In this document: positions 8,223-16,948 of the stretch, one piece after another
Numbering within the stretch: position 1 is the first letter of the stretch
Layout of the letters: each line of letters opens with the position of its first letter
DNA from: Mesonia phycicola
GTDB taxonomy: Bacteria; Bacteroidota; Bacteroidia; Flavobacteriales; Flavobacteriaceae
Assembly (NCBI RefSeq): GCF_900141885.1
Contig: NZ_FQYY01000007.1
Coordinates: 168,355-232,354, forward strand
Length of the DNA stretch: 64,000 bases
Reading direction: 5' to 3'
Position numbers and translations under genes: made by a program
The notes under the pieces: generated by a model
The model's database searches: none
Seen by the model: only the letters and a program-made list of their open reading frames with translations
Told to the model about the DNA's origin: nothing

Positions 8223-10556
8223 TTATGGTTGTAATTCAATTTTTTCTGAAATTAAATAACCATCTGTACTCATGCCTTCAATATATAGAACGATTTTTTG
8301 ACTCAAAGTATTAGGGATTTTAAAGAAATAAGGTTGATTATTTTTTAAAGTCACTTTAGGATTCCAAAATATATGTCCTAATTTTTCAAAAGCTTCAGAG
8401 AAAAAAAGTTTATATTTTGGAGTGTAAAATTCTTTATTTTCAGAAAAACCATGTTCAACTTTTAAGTTGAAAAGGTCGTTGTATTTTTGAGTAGATTCTA
8501 TAATGCTTTTAGTGTTAATTTTTATAACTCCAGCAGAGCCTCTAACACCATACTCTGAACCTAATTTGTCAATTTCTACGCTTTCTACTTCAGAAGTTCT
8601 TAAAAATCTTAGATATTCCATGTCATCAACCATAACTCCGTCTAGGATAACTAAAGGGATAGGGTTTGAATTAAGAGAGTGTTTGCCTCGTAGTGAATAA
8701 AATTGCAATCCGTACTCTGTGGTAACGGCTTGGTAACCTCTAGTTTCAATATATTGATATATAAAGCCAAAGCTGTTAGCTAATTGCTCGTCAATTATAG
8801 TGACATTTTTGTGGGTAGATAACGTGTTAACTGGTCGGTGGTTACTAGATTTTAAAATAACTGTATCTAGATAATTTACACTTTCTATAAAATCATCAAT
8901 TACTACTTGTGAAGATAAATTGTATTTTTTTTTGTTATATGAATTTATGTATTCTTTAGTTAAATAAGTCTTCTGCTTTTTTGGAAGAATATTTAAGTAC
9001 ATAGGAGTAGAGACTAATTTTTCTTTTTTCAAAAGTCCTGCATATATGTAAGTATTCTCGACTAGATAAAGATCATTTAGTGCGAACTCTTTTTCTTCAT
9101 TGGGTTTGATAACTTCAAAAAGACTGGTTTTATCTGATTTTATTACAACTTTTTGATCTTTTATATTTTGTTTATTCACTTTTCCATTGATTTTGAAACC
9201 TCGTTGAGATTCGTGATAAATAATAGAATCATGGTTAAAAACATTTTGCCAATTATATTTACTCCATCCTTGTGTAAGTAATAATAAATCTAAATCAAAT
9301 CTTTTTTTATTCTCATTAGCTTTTGTAAAATAATAATTGCCATTTTCTATAGTAGATTTTAGATATGGTTTTAATAGAAATGATGAAATAATAGTATGAT
9401 TTGGTTGATAAGACTCTGTATTTACAGGAAATATTGAAATACTTAAGTTTTGTTCTTTATCAAAATCATTATTTAATTTTACTTCTATAGAATCTATTTG
9501 ATTGGAAGAAACTTTAGAATTTACATCTAGTCTTTTTAAGTTATAAGAATTAAAAAACATTCTTTCGACGATAGGAGTAAATTTTTTGTCAAAAACTGTT
9601 AGAATGTTAATTCCAGAAAATAAATCTTTTTTACTGAGTTCTATGTTTTTAATTAATTTATGATTATCAAAAGATTCTTCAAAAATTTTATATTTTCCAT
9701 TTTGATGAACAACAAAATAAAAATTTTCTTGATTAATATTTTCTATAGAACTTTTATTAGTTTGAAATGAAATAAATAGACTTTTAGGGGTATTGTTATT
9801 TAAAATTAAATTTACTCCTGTTTTTTTGATTTTAGGAATAGCCTTTATTATCTCTTTACCTGAGTTACTTTTGATTAAAACTCGATAATTTTCATTTAAT
9901 TTAGGAGTGAAAGAGAAATGAGATATCCCAAATTGATTAGATTTAAAATCGGTAATAGTATTATTTTTACTATCTACTAGAATAGCGTTTTTGAAATATT
10001 CACCTTTCCCAATGTTGTTAATCAATTTTACCCCTACATGATTTTTAGTTTCTGCCAGTAAGTGTCCTCCCTCTGGTAAAAGCTGTAAATCGTAATTTTT
10101 TTCTACCTCGCTTTTAGAATTATCATTTTTTAATATTTCAAAAGATTCTATAAAAGCCAAATCTTCTTTAAAATTTTTCATATAATTAGTAAATGCTTTT
10201 ATATGATAATTTCCAGCAGGAAAATCTTTTAAATTAAAATAACCTTGACCAAACCCTTTATTGATATAGAATGTTTTGATATCTATTTGTTCACCAAGAT
10301 TATTAAAAAGTGCAACCTGGAGATTTGTTGTAAGCTTATTAGGAAGGTTAGACCTTAAATCATATACGTAGGCTGAAAACCAAATATTTTCACCTGGAAT
10401 AAGTTGAGTTTTACTTAGTTGTAAATGAATGTATTCTCTATTTTCAAGAAAATAATCTGAATATGTTTTTTGAAATTGCTCTAAAGAAGAAATTTGAGCA
10501 TAAACCGAAGAAAGGCTTATGCTCATTAAAAATAATACAGTAAAAAGTTTTTTCAT
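8223..10556 (-). CDS. Secreted MG2-like protein with TonB-receptor plug domain and no barrel
   Basis: A 777-residue exported protein of unknown function. A signal peptide ends at about residue 21 (SSVYAQ). Residues about 35-135 resemble a macroglobulin (MG2-like) domain, with IHLQLSKTQLIPGENIWFSAYVYD and a FPAGNYHIKAFTNYM segment. A long middle region of beta-sandwich-like sequence follows. Residues about 585-690 resemble a TonB-dependent receptor plug (YSLRGKHSL, PLVILDGVMV, VESVEIDKLGSEYGVRGSAGVIKINTK). The C-terminus continues only about 90 residues, far too short for a 22-strand barrel. Its start overlaps the fabD stop (TAATG), so translation is coupled. Proteins with this layout are common in Bacteroidota, but the role is not known to me. 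Confidence 0.8.
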   Translation of the reverse strand: MKKLFTVLFLMSISLSSVYAQISSLEQFQKTYSDYFLENREYIHLQLSKTQLIPGENIWFSAYVYDLRSNLPNKLTTNLQVALFNNLGEQIDIKTFYINKGFGQGYFNLKDFPAGNYHIKAFTNYMKNFKEDLAFIESFEILKNDNSKSEVEKNYDLQLLPEGGHLLAETKNHVGVKLINNIGKGEYFKNAILVDSKNNTITDFKSNQFGISHFSFTPKLNENYRVLIKSNSGKEIIKAIPKIKKTGVNLILNNNTPKSLFISFQTNKSSIENINQENFYFVVHQNGKYKIFEESFDNHKLIKNIELSKKDLFSGINILTVFDKKFTPIVERMFFNSYNLKRLDVNSKVSSNQIDSIEVKLNNDFDKEQNLSISIFPVNTESYQPNHTIISSFLLKPYLKSTIENGNYYFTKANENKKRFDLDLLLLTQGWSKYNWQNVFNHDSIIYHESQRGFKINGKVNKQNIKDQKVVIKSDKTSLFEVIKPNEEKEFALNDLYLVENTYIYAGLLKKEKLVSTPMYLNILPKKQKTYLTKEYINSYNKKKYNLSSQVVIDDFIESVNYLDTVILKSSNHRPVNTLSTHKNVTIIDEQLANSFGFIYQYIETRGYQAVTTEYGLQFYSLRGKHSLNSNPIPLVILDGVMVDDMEYLRFLRTSEVESVEIDKLGSEYGVRGSAGVIKINTKSIIESTQKYNDLFNLKVEHGFSENKEFYTPKYKLFFSEAFEKLGHIFWNPKVTLKNNQPYFFKIPNTLSQKIVLYIEGMSTDGYLISEKIELQP

Positions 10557-11437
10557 TATAATTCTGGACTGTTAGTCACAGCAGTACGGTCTATTTTTTT
10601 TATAAGACCTTGTAAAACTTTCCCAGGACCAACTTCTGTAAATGAAGTAGCCCCTTCTTTAATCATATTTTGTACGCTTTGAGTCCATTTTACCGGTGCT
10701 GTGAGTTGAAAGATTAAGTTTTCTTTAATTTCACTAGGATTGGTTATCCCAAATGTACTAACGTTTTGGTATATTGGGCAAATTGGAGTGTTAAAATTTG
10801 TGTTTTCTATAGCTTTGGCTAGCTCTTCTCTTGCAGGTTCCATTAAAGGAGAGTGAAATGCACCACCAACAGGTAAAACTAATGCTCTTCTTGCTCCCTT
10901 TTCTTTTAAAGCTTCACAAGCATCTTCAATAGCTTTTACTTCTCCAGAGATTACTAATTGGCCTGGACAGTTGTAGTTAGCTGCCACAACAATTCCATTA
11001 ATATCTGCGCAAACCGCTTCTACTAACTCATCTTCTAAGCCTAAAACAGCTGCCATGGTAGAAGGTTGTAACTCACAAGCTTTTTGCATTGCTTCTGCAC
11101 GTTTAGATACAAGTTTTAAAGCATCTTCAAACTCTAATGTTTTATTAGCTACTAATGCAGAAAATTCTCCTAAAGAGTGACCTGCTACCATTTCTGGTTT
11201 TGCGCTGTCTCCTAATACGTGTTGTAAAATTACAGAATGAAGAAAAATTGCTGGTTGTGTAACATTGGTTTGTTTTAACTGCTCTGCAGTACCTTCAAAC
11301 ATAATATCTGTTATATTGAAACCTAAAACTTGGTTTGCTTTTTCAAACATTTTTTGAGCTTCAGGATAGTTTTCATATAAATTAAGACCCATTCCTGTAA
11401 ATTGAGCTCCTTGTCCAGGAAAAACATATGCTTTCAT
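10556..11437 (-). CDS. fabD: Malonyl-CoA:ACP transacylase
   Basis: Loads malonyl groups onto acyl carrier protein for fatty acid synthesis; cytoplasmic. The 293 residues match the family. The catalytic serine is Ser88 in GHSLGEFSA, the catalytic histidine is His195 in GGAFHSPLM, the QGAQ motif is at 9-12, and the C-terminal VGPGKVLQGL is present. It is followed directly, with a one-base overlap, by the secreted plug-domain protein, an unusual partner for a lipid enzyme. Confidence 0.96.
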   Translation of the reverse strand: MKAYVFPGQGAQFTGMGLNLYENYPEAQKMFEKANQVLGFNITDIMFEGTAEQLKQTNVTQPAIFLHSVILQHVLGDSAKPEMVAGHSLGEFSALVANKTLEFEDALKLVSKRAEAMQKACELQPSTMAAVLGLEDELVEAVCADINGIVVAANYNCPGQLVISGEVKAIEDACEALKEKGARRALVLPVGGAFHSPLMEPAREELAKAIENTNFNTPICPIYQNVSTFGITNPSEIKENLIFQLTAPVKWTQSVQNMIKEGATSFTEVGPGKVLQGLIKKIDRTAVTNSPEL

Positions 11438-11470
11438 AATTGACTTTATTTATTTTTGGCAAATGTAATA

Positions 11471-11508
11471 AAAAAGACCTAACAGCATTTTTCACTATTA
11501 GGTCTTTT
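11471..11508 (-). terminator. Terminator of the FMN-binding protein gene
   Basis: AAAAGACCTAA pairs with TTAGGTCTTTT around a 15-base loop. It lies just past the stop of the minus-strand gene at 11530-12030 and is followed by T residues on that strand. Confidence 0.75.
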
Positions 11509-11529
11509 GTAATGAACGTCTAATTAATT

Positions 11530-12030
11530 TTAAACGTTTAATTTACCTTTTTCTCCTATATCTGGATTGCTGCCAGTAACAGCACCAACTCCCATTTTAA
11601 ATAAACTTACTATTTTATTAGATTTTGTATCCCAATAATAAGCTTCTTTAGGGCTAAATTTTATTGCTGTTAAATTAGGGTCATCTGTACCGTTAAACCA
11701 ATTATCTGAAACGGAAGTGTAAAGTTCTTCTAAAATAGATTGCTCTACTACAATTTCTGCTTCTCCATATATACTAATAAATTTTTTAGATGAAGGCTTA
11801 CTATACAGTAATTGGGTTTTGCTGCTTTGTATTATGTTTTTATTGTGATCACTATCTCCAGAACTTAAAAACCAAATGTCTCCATGCATATCTATTTTTT
11901 TCTGTGTCATTGGTACTGCATTTAAAGGAGTTTTGTCTAGAGCAGTTACCATCATTGAAGTTTCAATCTCTTCGGTAAGTTCTTTAATTTTTTTCTTTGC
12001 TTCTTCGTTATACTTGTTTTGAGTACTCAT
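11530..12030 (-). CDS. Pyridoxamine 5'-phosphate oxidase-like FMN-binding protein
   Basis: A 166-residue protein of the split-barrel flavin-binding superfamily, close to proteins called general stress protein 26. Visible features are the N-terminal helix (NEEAKKKIKELTEEI), the MVTALDKTPLNAVPMTQ strand pair, DIWFLSSGDSDHNKNI, and the C-terminal EAYYWDTKSNKIVSLFKM. The substrate is unknown; FMN, F420 or heme-type ligands are all seen in this superfamily. It stands alone, between a terminator and an AT-rich gap before folA. Confidence 0.85.
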   Translation of the reverse strand: MSTQNKYNEEAKKKIKELTEEIETSMMVTALDKTPLNAVPMTQKKIDMHGDIWFLSSGDSDHNKNIIQSSKTQLLYSKPSSKKFISIYGEAEIVVEQSILEELYTSVSDNWFNGTDDPNLTAIKFSPKEAYYWDTKSNKIVSLFKMGVGAVTGSNPDIGEKGKLNV

Positions 12031-12120
12031 AATTTTTTCTTTTAAAATTACGAGACTTAAAGTTTAAAATGAGTCAATAAAGTATTAAAAATAAAGTGGT
12101 TGCTGTTAATAAGTGTGAAA

Positions 12121-12606
12121 TTATGGTTTGCGCTGGTAGGTTAAAAAAGTGAAGGAGTGTTGGTGTTTTTCATCTTTATCATGAAATTTTTCACTTATCA
12201 GCTCCCATTCATTCAAATCTAACTCAGGGAAAAATGCATCTGCTTCAAATTCATGATGTACTCTTGTTAACTCAATTTTATCTACAAAAGGGAGGCTTAG
12301 TTTATAAATTTCTCCTCCACCAATAACGAATGGTTGCTCATCATTAGTAACTACTTGTAAAGCTTCTTCAAAGTTATTAACTACAATGCAGTGTTCATTT
12401 TGGTAGTTTTTTTGCCTAGTAATTACTATGTGTGTACGATTAGGTAGTGGTTTGGGAAAAGACTCAAACGTCTTTCTACCCATAATAATATGGTGCCCAG
12501 TGGTTAGTTTTTTAAAATGTTTAAAATCATCTGGTAAATGCCAGATCATATCATTGTCTTTCCCTAACGCGTTGTTTTCTGCAGCAGCAGCGATGATAGT
12601 TAACAT
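12121..12606 (-). CDS. folA: Dihydrofolate reductase
   Basis: NADPH-dependent reduction of dihydrofolate to tetrahydrofolate, needed after thymidylate synthesis; thyA lies 4.3 kb away. The 161 residues include the N-terminal AAAAENNALGKDNDMIWHLPDD with active-site Trp and Asp, the cofactor segment IIMGRKTFES, and FVIGGGEIYKL. Its start codon overlaps the stop of the 2TM gene (TAATG), so the two are translationally coupled. Confidence 0.96.
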   Translation of the reverse strand: MLTIIAAAAENNALGKDNDMIWHLPDDFKHFKKLTTGHHIIMGRKTFESFPKPLPNRTHIVITRQKNYQNEHCIVVNNFEEALQVVTNDEQPFVIGGGEIYKLSLPFVDKIELTRVHHEFEADAFFPELDLNEWELISEKFHDKDEKHQHSFTFLTYQRKP

Positions 12607-13043
12607 TATAAAGTGTTGTTTTCTGAATCTGGGTGATTTAATCTAGGAGTAGTAGTTTCTTCTGTAGGAAGAGGGTATTCTTTGTCTACTCTTTTTTGAA
12701 GCTCTATAATTTTTTTCTGTTGCTTAGCTATCAATCTATCAAATTGTTTCTCTTCCCATTCTTTTCCCATTAGTTTATTTACAATAAATACATTTATAGT
12801 GTGTATAATGATAAATAGAAACCACAATAAGATAGCCCAAACAAACCAAGGCCACCCAAATAAGGTAATATCTTTACCAAAATCTAAAGCAAGGTTAAGA
12901 ATTATAAAAATGATAGAAAAAGCAATAAAAACTACAAAATGAGTTGTGAGTCCTTTTTTTTGCTTGATTCTGCGTTGCGCATTTTCAATAAGTAATTTTT
13001 GTTCCGGATCTATTTTTCCTTTTTTTCTTTCTTCTGAAGTCAT
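12606..13043 (-). CDS. 2TM domain membrane protein
   Basis: A 145-residue protein with two hydrophobic segments at about 35-57 and 65-90, flanked by charged, Lys-rich stretches, matching the 2TM domain family of Bacteroidota. An amphipathic Lys/Gln-rich helix (FDRLIAKQQKKIIELQKRVDKE) follows the second segment. In some histidine kinases this domain is a sensor module, but no kinase part is present here. It overlaps folA by one base. Function unknown. Confidence 0.85.
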   Translation of the reverse strand: MTSEERKKGKIDPEQKLLIENAQRRIKQKKGLTTHFVVFIAFSIIFIILNLALDFGKDITLFGWPWFVWAILLWFLFIIIHTINVFIVNKLMGKEWEEKQFDRLIAKQQKKIIELQKRVDKEYPLPTEETTTPRLNHPDSENNTL

Positions 13044-13102
13044 ATTAATAGTAACTTAGTATACTTCAAATTTAAAACATTTAAGCAAGAATATTTAGGC
13101 TA

Positions 13103-14188
13103 ATGAAGAATTTTAGAAATCAATTTCCTGTAACCTCTCAATATATTTATTTAAATACAGCCGCAACCGGTTTATTGTCTGAAGATGTTTTTGATTATAG
13201 ACAAGATCAAAATTTAGATTTTTTAACGCAGGCAAGTATGTTTAGAGATCATAAAGCAAATTTGTTAGCAGAGGTTAGAGAGGCATTAGCTTCATTTTAT
13301 CACGCAGATGCTAATAAAATTGCTTTAACACCTAGTTTTTCTTACGGCTTTAATATTTTGTTAGATGGTTTAGCAAAAAACACAAAAGTTTTATTATTAG
13401 AGGGTGATTACCCATCTATTAATTTACCAGTAGAAGCAAGAGATTTTGATATTGTGTATGCTGCAATAAATGAAAATTTAGAAGAAAATATTAAAAAAGC
13501 AGTAGAGAAATACCAACCAGAAATTTTTGTTTTTAGTGTGGTGCAATATGTTAGCGGTATTAAAATTGATCTAGATTTTCTAAAAGAGCTAAAAGAAAAT
13601 TATCCTGAATTACTAATTGTAGGTGATGGTACTCAATATTGCGGTACAGAAACTTTTAATTTTAAAGAATCTGGTATAGATATTTTAGGAGCTAGTGCTT
13701 ATAAGTGGTTAAATGCAGGCTTCGGGAATGCTTTTTTTTTATTTAAAGACCATGCTGCAGAAAAGATTTACCCTAAAACAATAGGTTTTGGCTCTAATAT
13801 TGGCAAATACAAACAAACTGAAAACGCATTGATTGGTAAGTTTGAGCCAGGGCATTTAGATACTTCTAATATAGGTAGTATTAAACAAGCTATTTTATTG
13901 CAAGAAAAAATAGGAGTAGAGCTTATTGAAGAGCAAGTGAAAAAATTATCTGTAAAAGCAAAAAAAGCTTTTGAAAAACTTAATTTATTAGCTCCAGATG
14001 TAGTAAATAGAAAAACTCATTCTTCTTTATTTAACATAAAAGGAAGTGATGAGTTGTTCATTTTTTTAACTAACAAAGGTGTAATTTGCTCGCAACGTGG
14101 AGGCGGAATTCGTGTGAGTTTTCATTATTACAATACAGAAGATGAAATAGAGAAATTAATTACGTTAATAAAAAATTTCTCTAAGTAA
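13103..14188 (+). CDS. Class V aminotransferase-fold PLP enzyme
   Basis: A 361-residue PLP enzyme of the NifS/SufS-like fold. The PLP-binding lysine is Lys201 in SAYKWLNAGFGN, with ring-binding Asp175 and Gln178 in VGDGTQ. It lacks an obvious cysteine-desulfurase active-site loop before the C-terminal RGGGIRVSFHYYN segment, so it is probably not SufS/IscS. Its gene faces egtD and egtB across a shared terminator. In mycobacteria EgtE, the C-S lyase of ergothioneine synthesis, is a PLP enzyme of this same fold, so an EgtE-like role is possible; this is inference from position only. Confidence 0.85.
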   Translation: MKNFRNQFPVTSQYIYLNTAATGLLSEDVFDYRQDQNLDFLTQASMFRDHKANLLAEVREALASFYHADANKIALTPSFSYGFNILLDGLAKNTKVLLLEGDYPSINLPVEARDFDIVYAAINENLEENIKKAVEKYQPEIFVFSVVQYVSGIKIDLDFLKELKENYPELLIVGDGTQYCGTETFNFKESGIDILGASAYKWLNAGFGNAFFLFKDHAAEKIYPKTIGFGSNIGKYKQTENALIGKFEPGHLDTSNIGSIKQAILLQEKIGVELIEEQVKKLSVKAKKAFEKLNLLAPDVVNRKTHSSLFNIKGSDELFIFLTNKGVICSQRGGGIRVSFHYYNTEDEIEKLITLIKNFSK

Positions 14189-14198
14189 AGTATACACA

Positions 14199-14234
14199 AA
14201 TCTTTCAGAAGAAGTTTATTTCTTCTGAAAGATA
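14199..14234. terminator. Bidirectional terminator between aminotransferase and egtD
   Basis: Perfect inverted repeat ATCTTTCAGAAGAA / TTCTTCTGAAAGAT with a short loop. Its right arm encodes the last codons of egtD and the loop region includes the egtD stop (14216-14218). It can serve both converging genes. Confidence 0.75.
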
Positions 14235-15181
14235 TAGTTTTTGTAATATTTATTTTCGTCGGTAAAAAACTCTACCATTTTAAGTCCCGCTTCTCCAGCA
14301 AGCCACTCTACTACATCGTCATCATATTTTTGAGAAATCTCTGTATGAATAGTTTCCCACTGTTTAAATTGAACTTTTAATTTTAGATCATTTATTTCTA
14401 TATCTTGATTTTTTGTGCTTACCAGAAAACTTTTTGCAGTACCAGTTTCAGGATCATAAGTCTCCCAATGCTTAAAGTTATCTATATTAAAATCTGCGTT
14501 TAATTCTGTATTAATTCTAACTAGTAAATTTTTATTAAATGCCTCGGTTACACCTGTAGTATCATTATATGCGTCTAATATGGTTTGCGGATTCTTTTTT
14601 TGATCAAAACCCATAAAAAGCATATCTTCTTCACTCATTGCTAACTGAATATTTTTAAGAAAATCTATTGCTTGGTCGTGTTTTAAATTACCAATATTAG
14701 AACCTAAAACCATAATGGCTTTTTTACGTTTATTGTAGTTTTTTAAATTTTGTAAAACACTAAAATAAGTGCCTTGCAATGTTTCTACATCTACAGCAGG
14801 AATTTCACTTTTTAAAGAATCTTCTAGTCTGTCTAAAATATTTTGACTTATATCTACGGGTAAATATTTAAAGTCTACTTGATGATTAGCAAGGTGTTTT
14901 AAAAGAATTTTTGTTTTTTTTCCGTCACCAGCGCCTAATTCAATTAAATCAAAACCATTATTACTTGAAAAATAATTAGCAATGGCTTGGGTATGTTTTT
15001 GCAGAATATTAAACTCACAATTAGTTAAATAGTAATCAGGTAAATTCATAATATCCTGAAAGAGCTTATCTCCTTTTTTGTCATAAATATATTTAGAAGA
15101 TAAATATTTAGGAAATGCAGTAAGACCTTCTTGTACGTCTTTTGCAAATTCTGATGTATGGGTAATTGTTTGTTTTTCCAT
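14216..15181 (-). CDS. egtD: L-histidine N-alpha-methyltransferase (ergothioneine synthesis)
   Basis: Trimethylates histidine with SAM to make hercynine, the first step of ergothioneine synthesis. The 321 residues match the family: N-terminal FPKYLSSKYIYDKKGDKLF, SAM-binding ELGAGDGKKT (about residues 83-92), the LGSNIGN motif, and MGFDQKKNPQTILDAYND. It starts two bases after egtB, so the pair is an operon with egtB first. No egtA or egtC homologue is in the window, as expected if the pathway uses cysteine directly or other loci. Confidence 0.93.
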   Translation of the reverse strand: MEKQTITHTSEFAKDVQEGLTAFPKYLSSKYIYDKKGDKLFQDIMNLPDYYLTNCEFNILQKHTQAIANYFSSNNGFDLIELGAGDGKKTKILLKHLANHQVDFKYLPVDISQNILDRLEDSLKSEIPAVDVETLQGTYFSVLQNLKNYNKRKKAIMVLGSNIGNLKHDQAIDFLKNIQLAMSEEDMLFMGFDQKKNPQTILDAYNDTTGVTEAFNKNLLVRINTELNADFNIDNFKHWETYDPETGTAKSFLVSTKNQDIEINDLKLKVQFKQWETIHTEISQKYDDDVVEWLAGEAGLKMVEFFTDENKYYKNYIFQKK

Positions 15182-15183
15182 TT

Positions 15184-16356
15184 TTATTTTGCTAATCTAA
15201 TTCCGGTGAATTGCCACCTTAAATTGGGGTGAAAAAAATTTCTATACGTACACCTAGTGTGGTTGGGAGAAGTAGCTACAGAGCCTCCGCGTAATACTTT
15301 TTGATTCACCATAAATTTTCCGTTATACTCACCTAGCGCTCCTTCTGGTTTTTTATAGTTAGGGTATGGAGTGTAAGCGCTCTCTGTCCACTCCCATCTT
15401 TGTCCCCAATTAAATTTTTCATTACAAATTTCCCATTCTATTTCTGTAGGTAACCTCATTTTTTTCCATTGAGAAAATGCAAAAGCTTCATAATAAGAGA
15501 TATGAGCTAAAGGTTCTTCTAAGTTTAATGGCTGTAGTCCAGATAAAGTGTATTGATGCCAATTGCCATCTATCACATGCCAATATTGTGGTGCTTTTAT
15601 ATTTTCAGTATTTATCCAATCCCAGGCTTCAGCATGCCATAACAGCACATCTTGGTAACCGCCAGCATTTATAAATTCTAAATATTCTGCATTGGTTACT
15701 AATTTGTTAGAAATAGAAAAATCGTTCACATAAACTTTGTGTCTTCCTTTTTCATTATCATAACAAAACTCTCCATCATCTGGTTTACCTACTTCATAAA
15801 CTCCTTCAGAAATATTTACCCATTGGTGGTCAAATGTTTCTGTTTTACTTTCTTTAAAATTACTTTGGTAAACAGGTAAAAGCGGATTGTTACCTAAAAT
15901 ATACTTTATGTCTGTTAATAGTAATTCTTGGTGTTGTTTTTCGTGATGAATACCAATTTCTACTAAACTTTCAATTTTAGAGAGATTCTCATTACTATTT
16001 GTAAGTAGTTCTGCTAATGCTTGGGTTACATACGTTCTGTAAGCATAGATTTTTTTTACAGTAGGCCTAGAAAGGTTACCTCTATTGGTGCGTACCACTT
16101 TTTCTCCAACACTTTCATAATAGCTATTAAATACAAAGGCAAATTGCTCATCAAATAATTGATAATCTTTTTTATAATGCTGCAGTATGAATTCTTCAAA
16201 AAACCAAGTAGAGTGACCTAAATGCCATTTTGGGGGAGAGACAAATTCTATGGGTTGCACTACATAATCTTCAATCTCTAAAGGTTTACAGATTTGCTCT
16301 GTTAGTTTTCTGGTTTCATGAAATAATTCTAAAAGCTGAGTGGTAGTTGTAATCAT
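15184..16356 (-). CDS. egtB: Ergothioneine biosynthesis sulfoxide synthase EgtB-like
   Basis: Non-heme iron enzyme that joins a thiol substrate to hercynine using oxygen. At 390 residues it has the EgtB layout: an N-terminal DinB-like helical domain with iron-binding histidines (HLGHSTWFFEEF near 63 and HHEKQHQE near 143-150), and a C-terminal formylglycine-generating-enzyme-like domain ending in VLRGGSVAT, TRCTYRNFFHP and GIRLAK. Unlike OvoA it is not fused to a methyltransferase; the separate egtD follows it. Whether it uses cysteine or gamma-glutamylcysteine cannot be read from the sequence. Confidence 0.92.
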   Translation of the reverse strand: MITTTTQLLELFHETRKLTEQICKPLEIEDYVVQPIEFVSPPKWHLGHSTWFFEEFILQHYKKDYQLFDEQFAFVFNSYYESVGEKVVRTNRGNLSRPTVKKIYAYRTYVTQALAELLTNSNENLSKIESLVEIGIHHEKQHQELLLTDIKYILGNNPLLPVYQSNFKESKTETFDHQWVNISEGVYEVGKPDDGEFCYDNEKGRHKVYVNDFSISNKLVTNAEYLEFINAGGYQDVLLWHAEAWDWINTENIKAPQYWHVIDGNWHQYTLSGLQPLNLEEPLAHISYYEAFAFSQWKKMRLPTEIEWEICNEKFNWGQRWEWTESAYTPYPNYKKPEGALGEYNGKFMVNQKVLRGGSVATSPNHTRCTYRNFFHPNLRWQFTGIRLAK

Positions 16357-16477
16357 AAATAAGGAGGTTATAGGCCTTACTCAAATTTACACATTTTTAA
16401 ATATGAAGTTCTTTAAGCTTTGTTAAAGCCAAGGTGAAAACCTGTTACTTTTGGTAGAAAATATATGTAGAAATAAA

Positions 16478-16511
16478 AAAAGCTGAAAAGTATTTACTTT
16501 TCAGCTTTTAT
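16478..16511 (-). terminator. Terminator after the TonB-C-terminal protein gene
   Basis: AAAAGCTGAAAAGTA pairs with TACTTTTCAGCTTTT, followed on the minus strand by a T run. It closes the thyA-16936 unit. Confidence 0.9.
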
Positions 16512-16531
16512 ATTTTTTTAAAATAAAGAGT

Positions 16532-16936
16532 TTAGAAATTAAATGGGACGGTATATTTAATATCTCTAGGCTTACCATTTAAGTGTCCTGGTTTCATTTC
16601 TGGCATTGCTAAAATATTACGTTTAGCTTCTTCTTGTAGAGATTTTCTGCCACCTTTTACTTGTGTAATTTCTACTTTTCCTTCTTTATTCACTATAAAA
16701 CTCACCAATACTTTAGTGCCTTTGTCTTCTGCAGTATAATCTTTAGGGAATTTAAAGTTTTGCTGTATGTGCATTGCTAATTTTTTATTAAAGCAATTAG
16801 AGCTAGAACTAGCTTCTTCACAACCTGGCCAAACAGGAGGTACTTCTTTAGAGGTTACCGTGTTTCCGCTAGCATTTTGAGCAAAGCCAAAACTAATTGT
16901 AAATAGTAAAATAAATGTAAATAAAATCTTTTTCAT
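16532..16936 (-). CDS. Exported protein with TonB C-terminal-like domain
   Basis: A 134-residue protein. A signal peptide ends near residue 20 (FGFAQ). The rest resembles the TonB C-terminal fold found in many small flavobacterial proteins: VSFIVNKEGKVEITQVKGG, then EEAKRNILAMPEMKPGHLNGKPRDIKYTVPFNF. It lacks the membrane anchor and proline-rich stretch of a true energy transducer. A Cys pair (about residues 39 and 48) precedes the domain. It follows thyA by 12 bases and is likely cotranscribed with it. Confidence 0.85.
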   Translation of the reverse strand: MKKILFTFILLFTISFGFAQNASGNTVTSKEVPPVWPGCEEASSSSNCFNKKLAMHIQQNFKFPKDYTAEDKGTKVLVSFIVNKEGKVEITQVKGGRKSLQEEAKRNILAMPEMKPGHLNGKPRDIKYTVPFNF

Positions 16937-16948
16937 AAGTGTTGTTGT

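Noticed and set aside
13103..14188. SufS/IscS cysteine desulfurase
   Set aside because: The PLP lysine motif fits the fold, but no active-site cysteine loop is evident and no suf or isc genes are nearby.
15184..16356. OvoA (ovothiol synthase) instead of EgtB
   Set aside because: OvoA carries a fused C-terminal methyltransferase and is far longer; here a separate EgtD follows a 390-residue EgtB-type protein.
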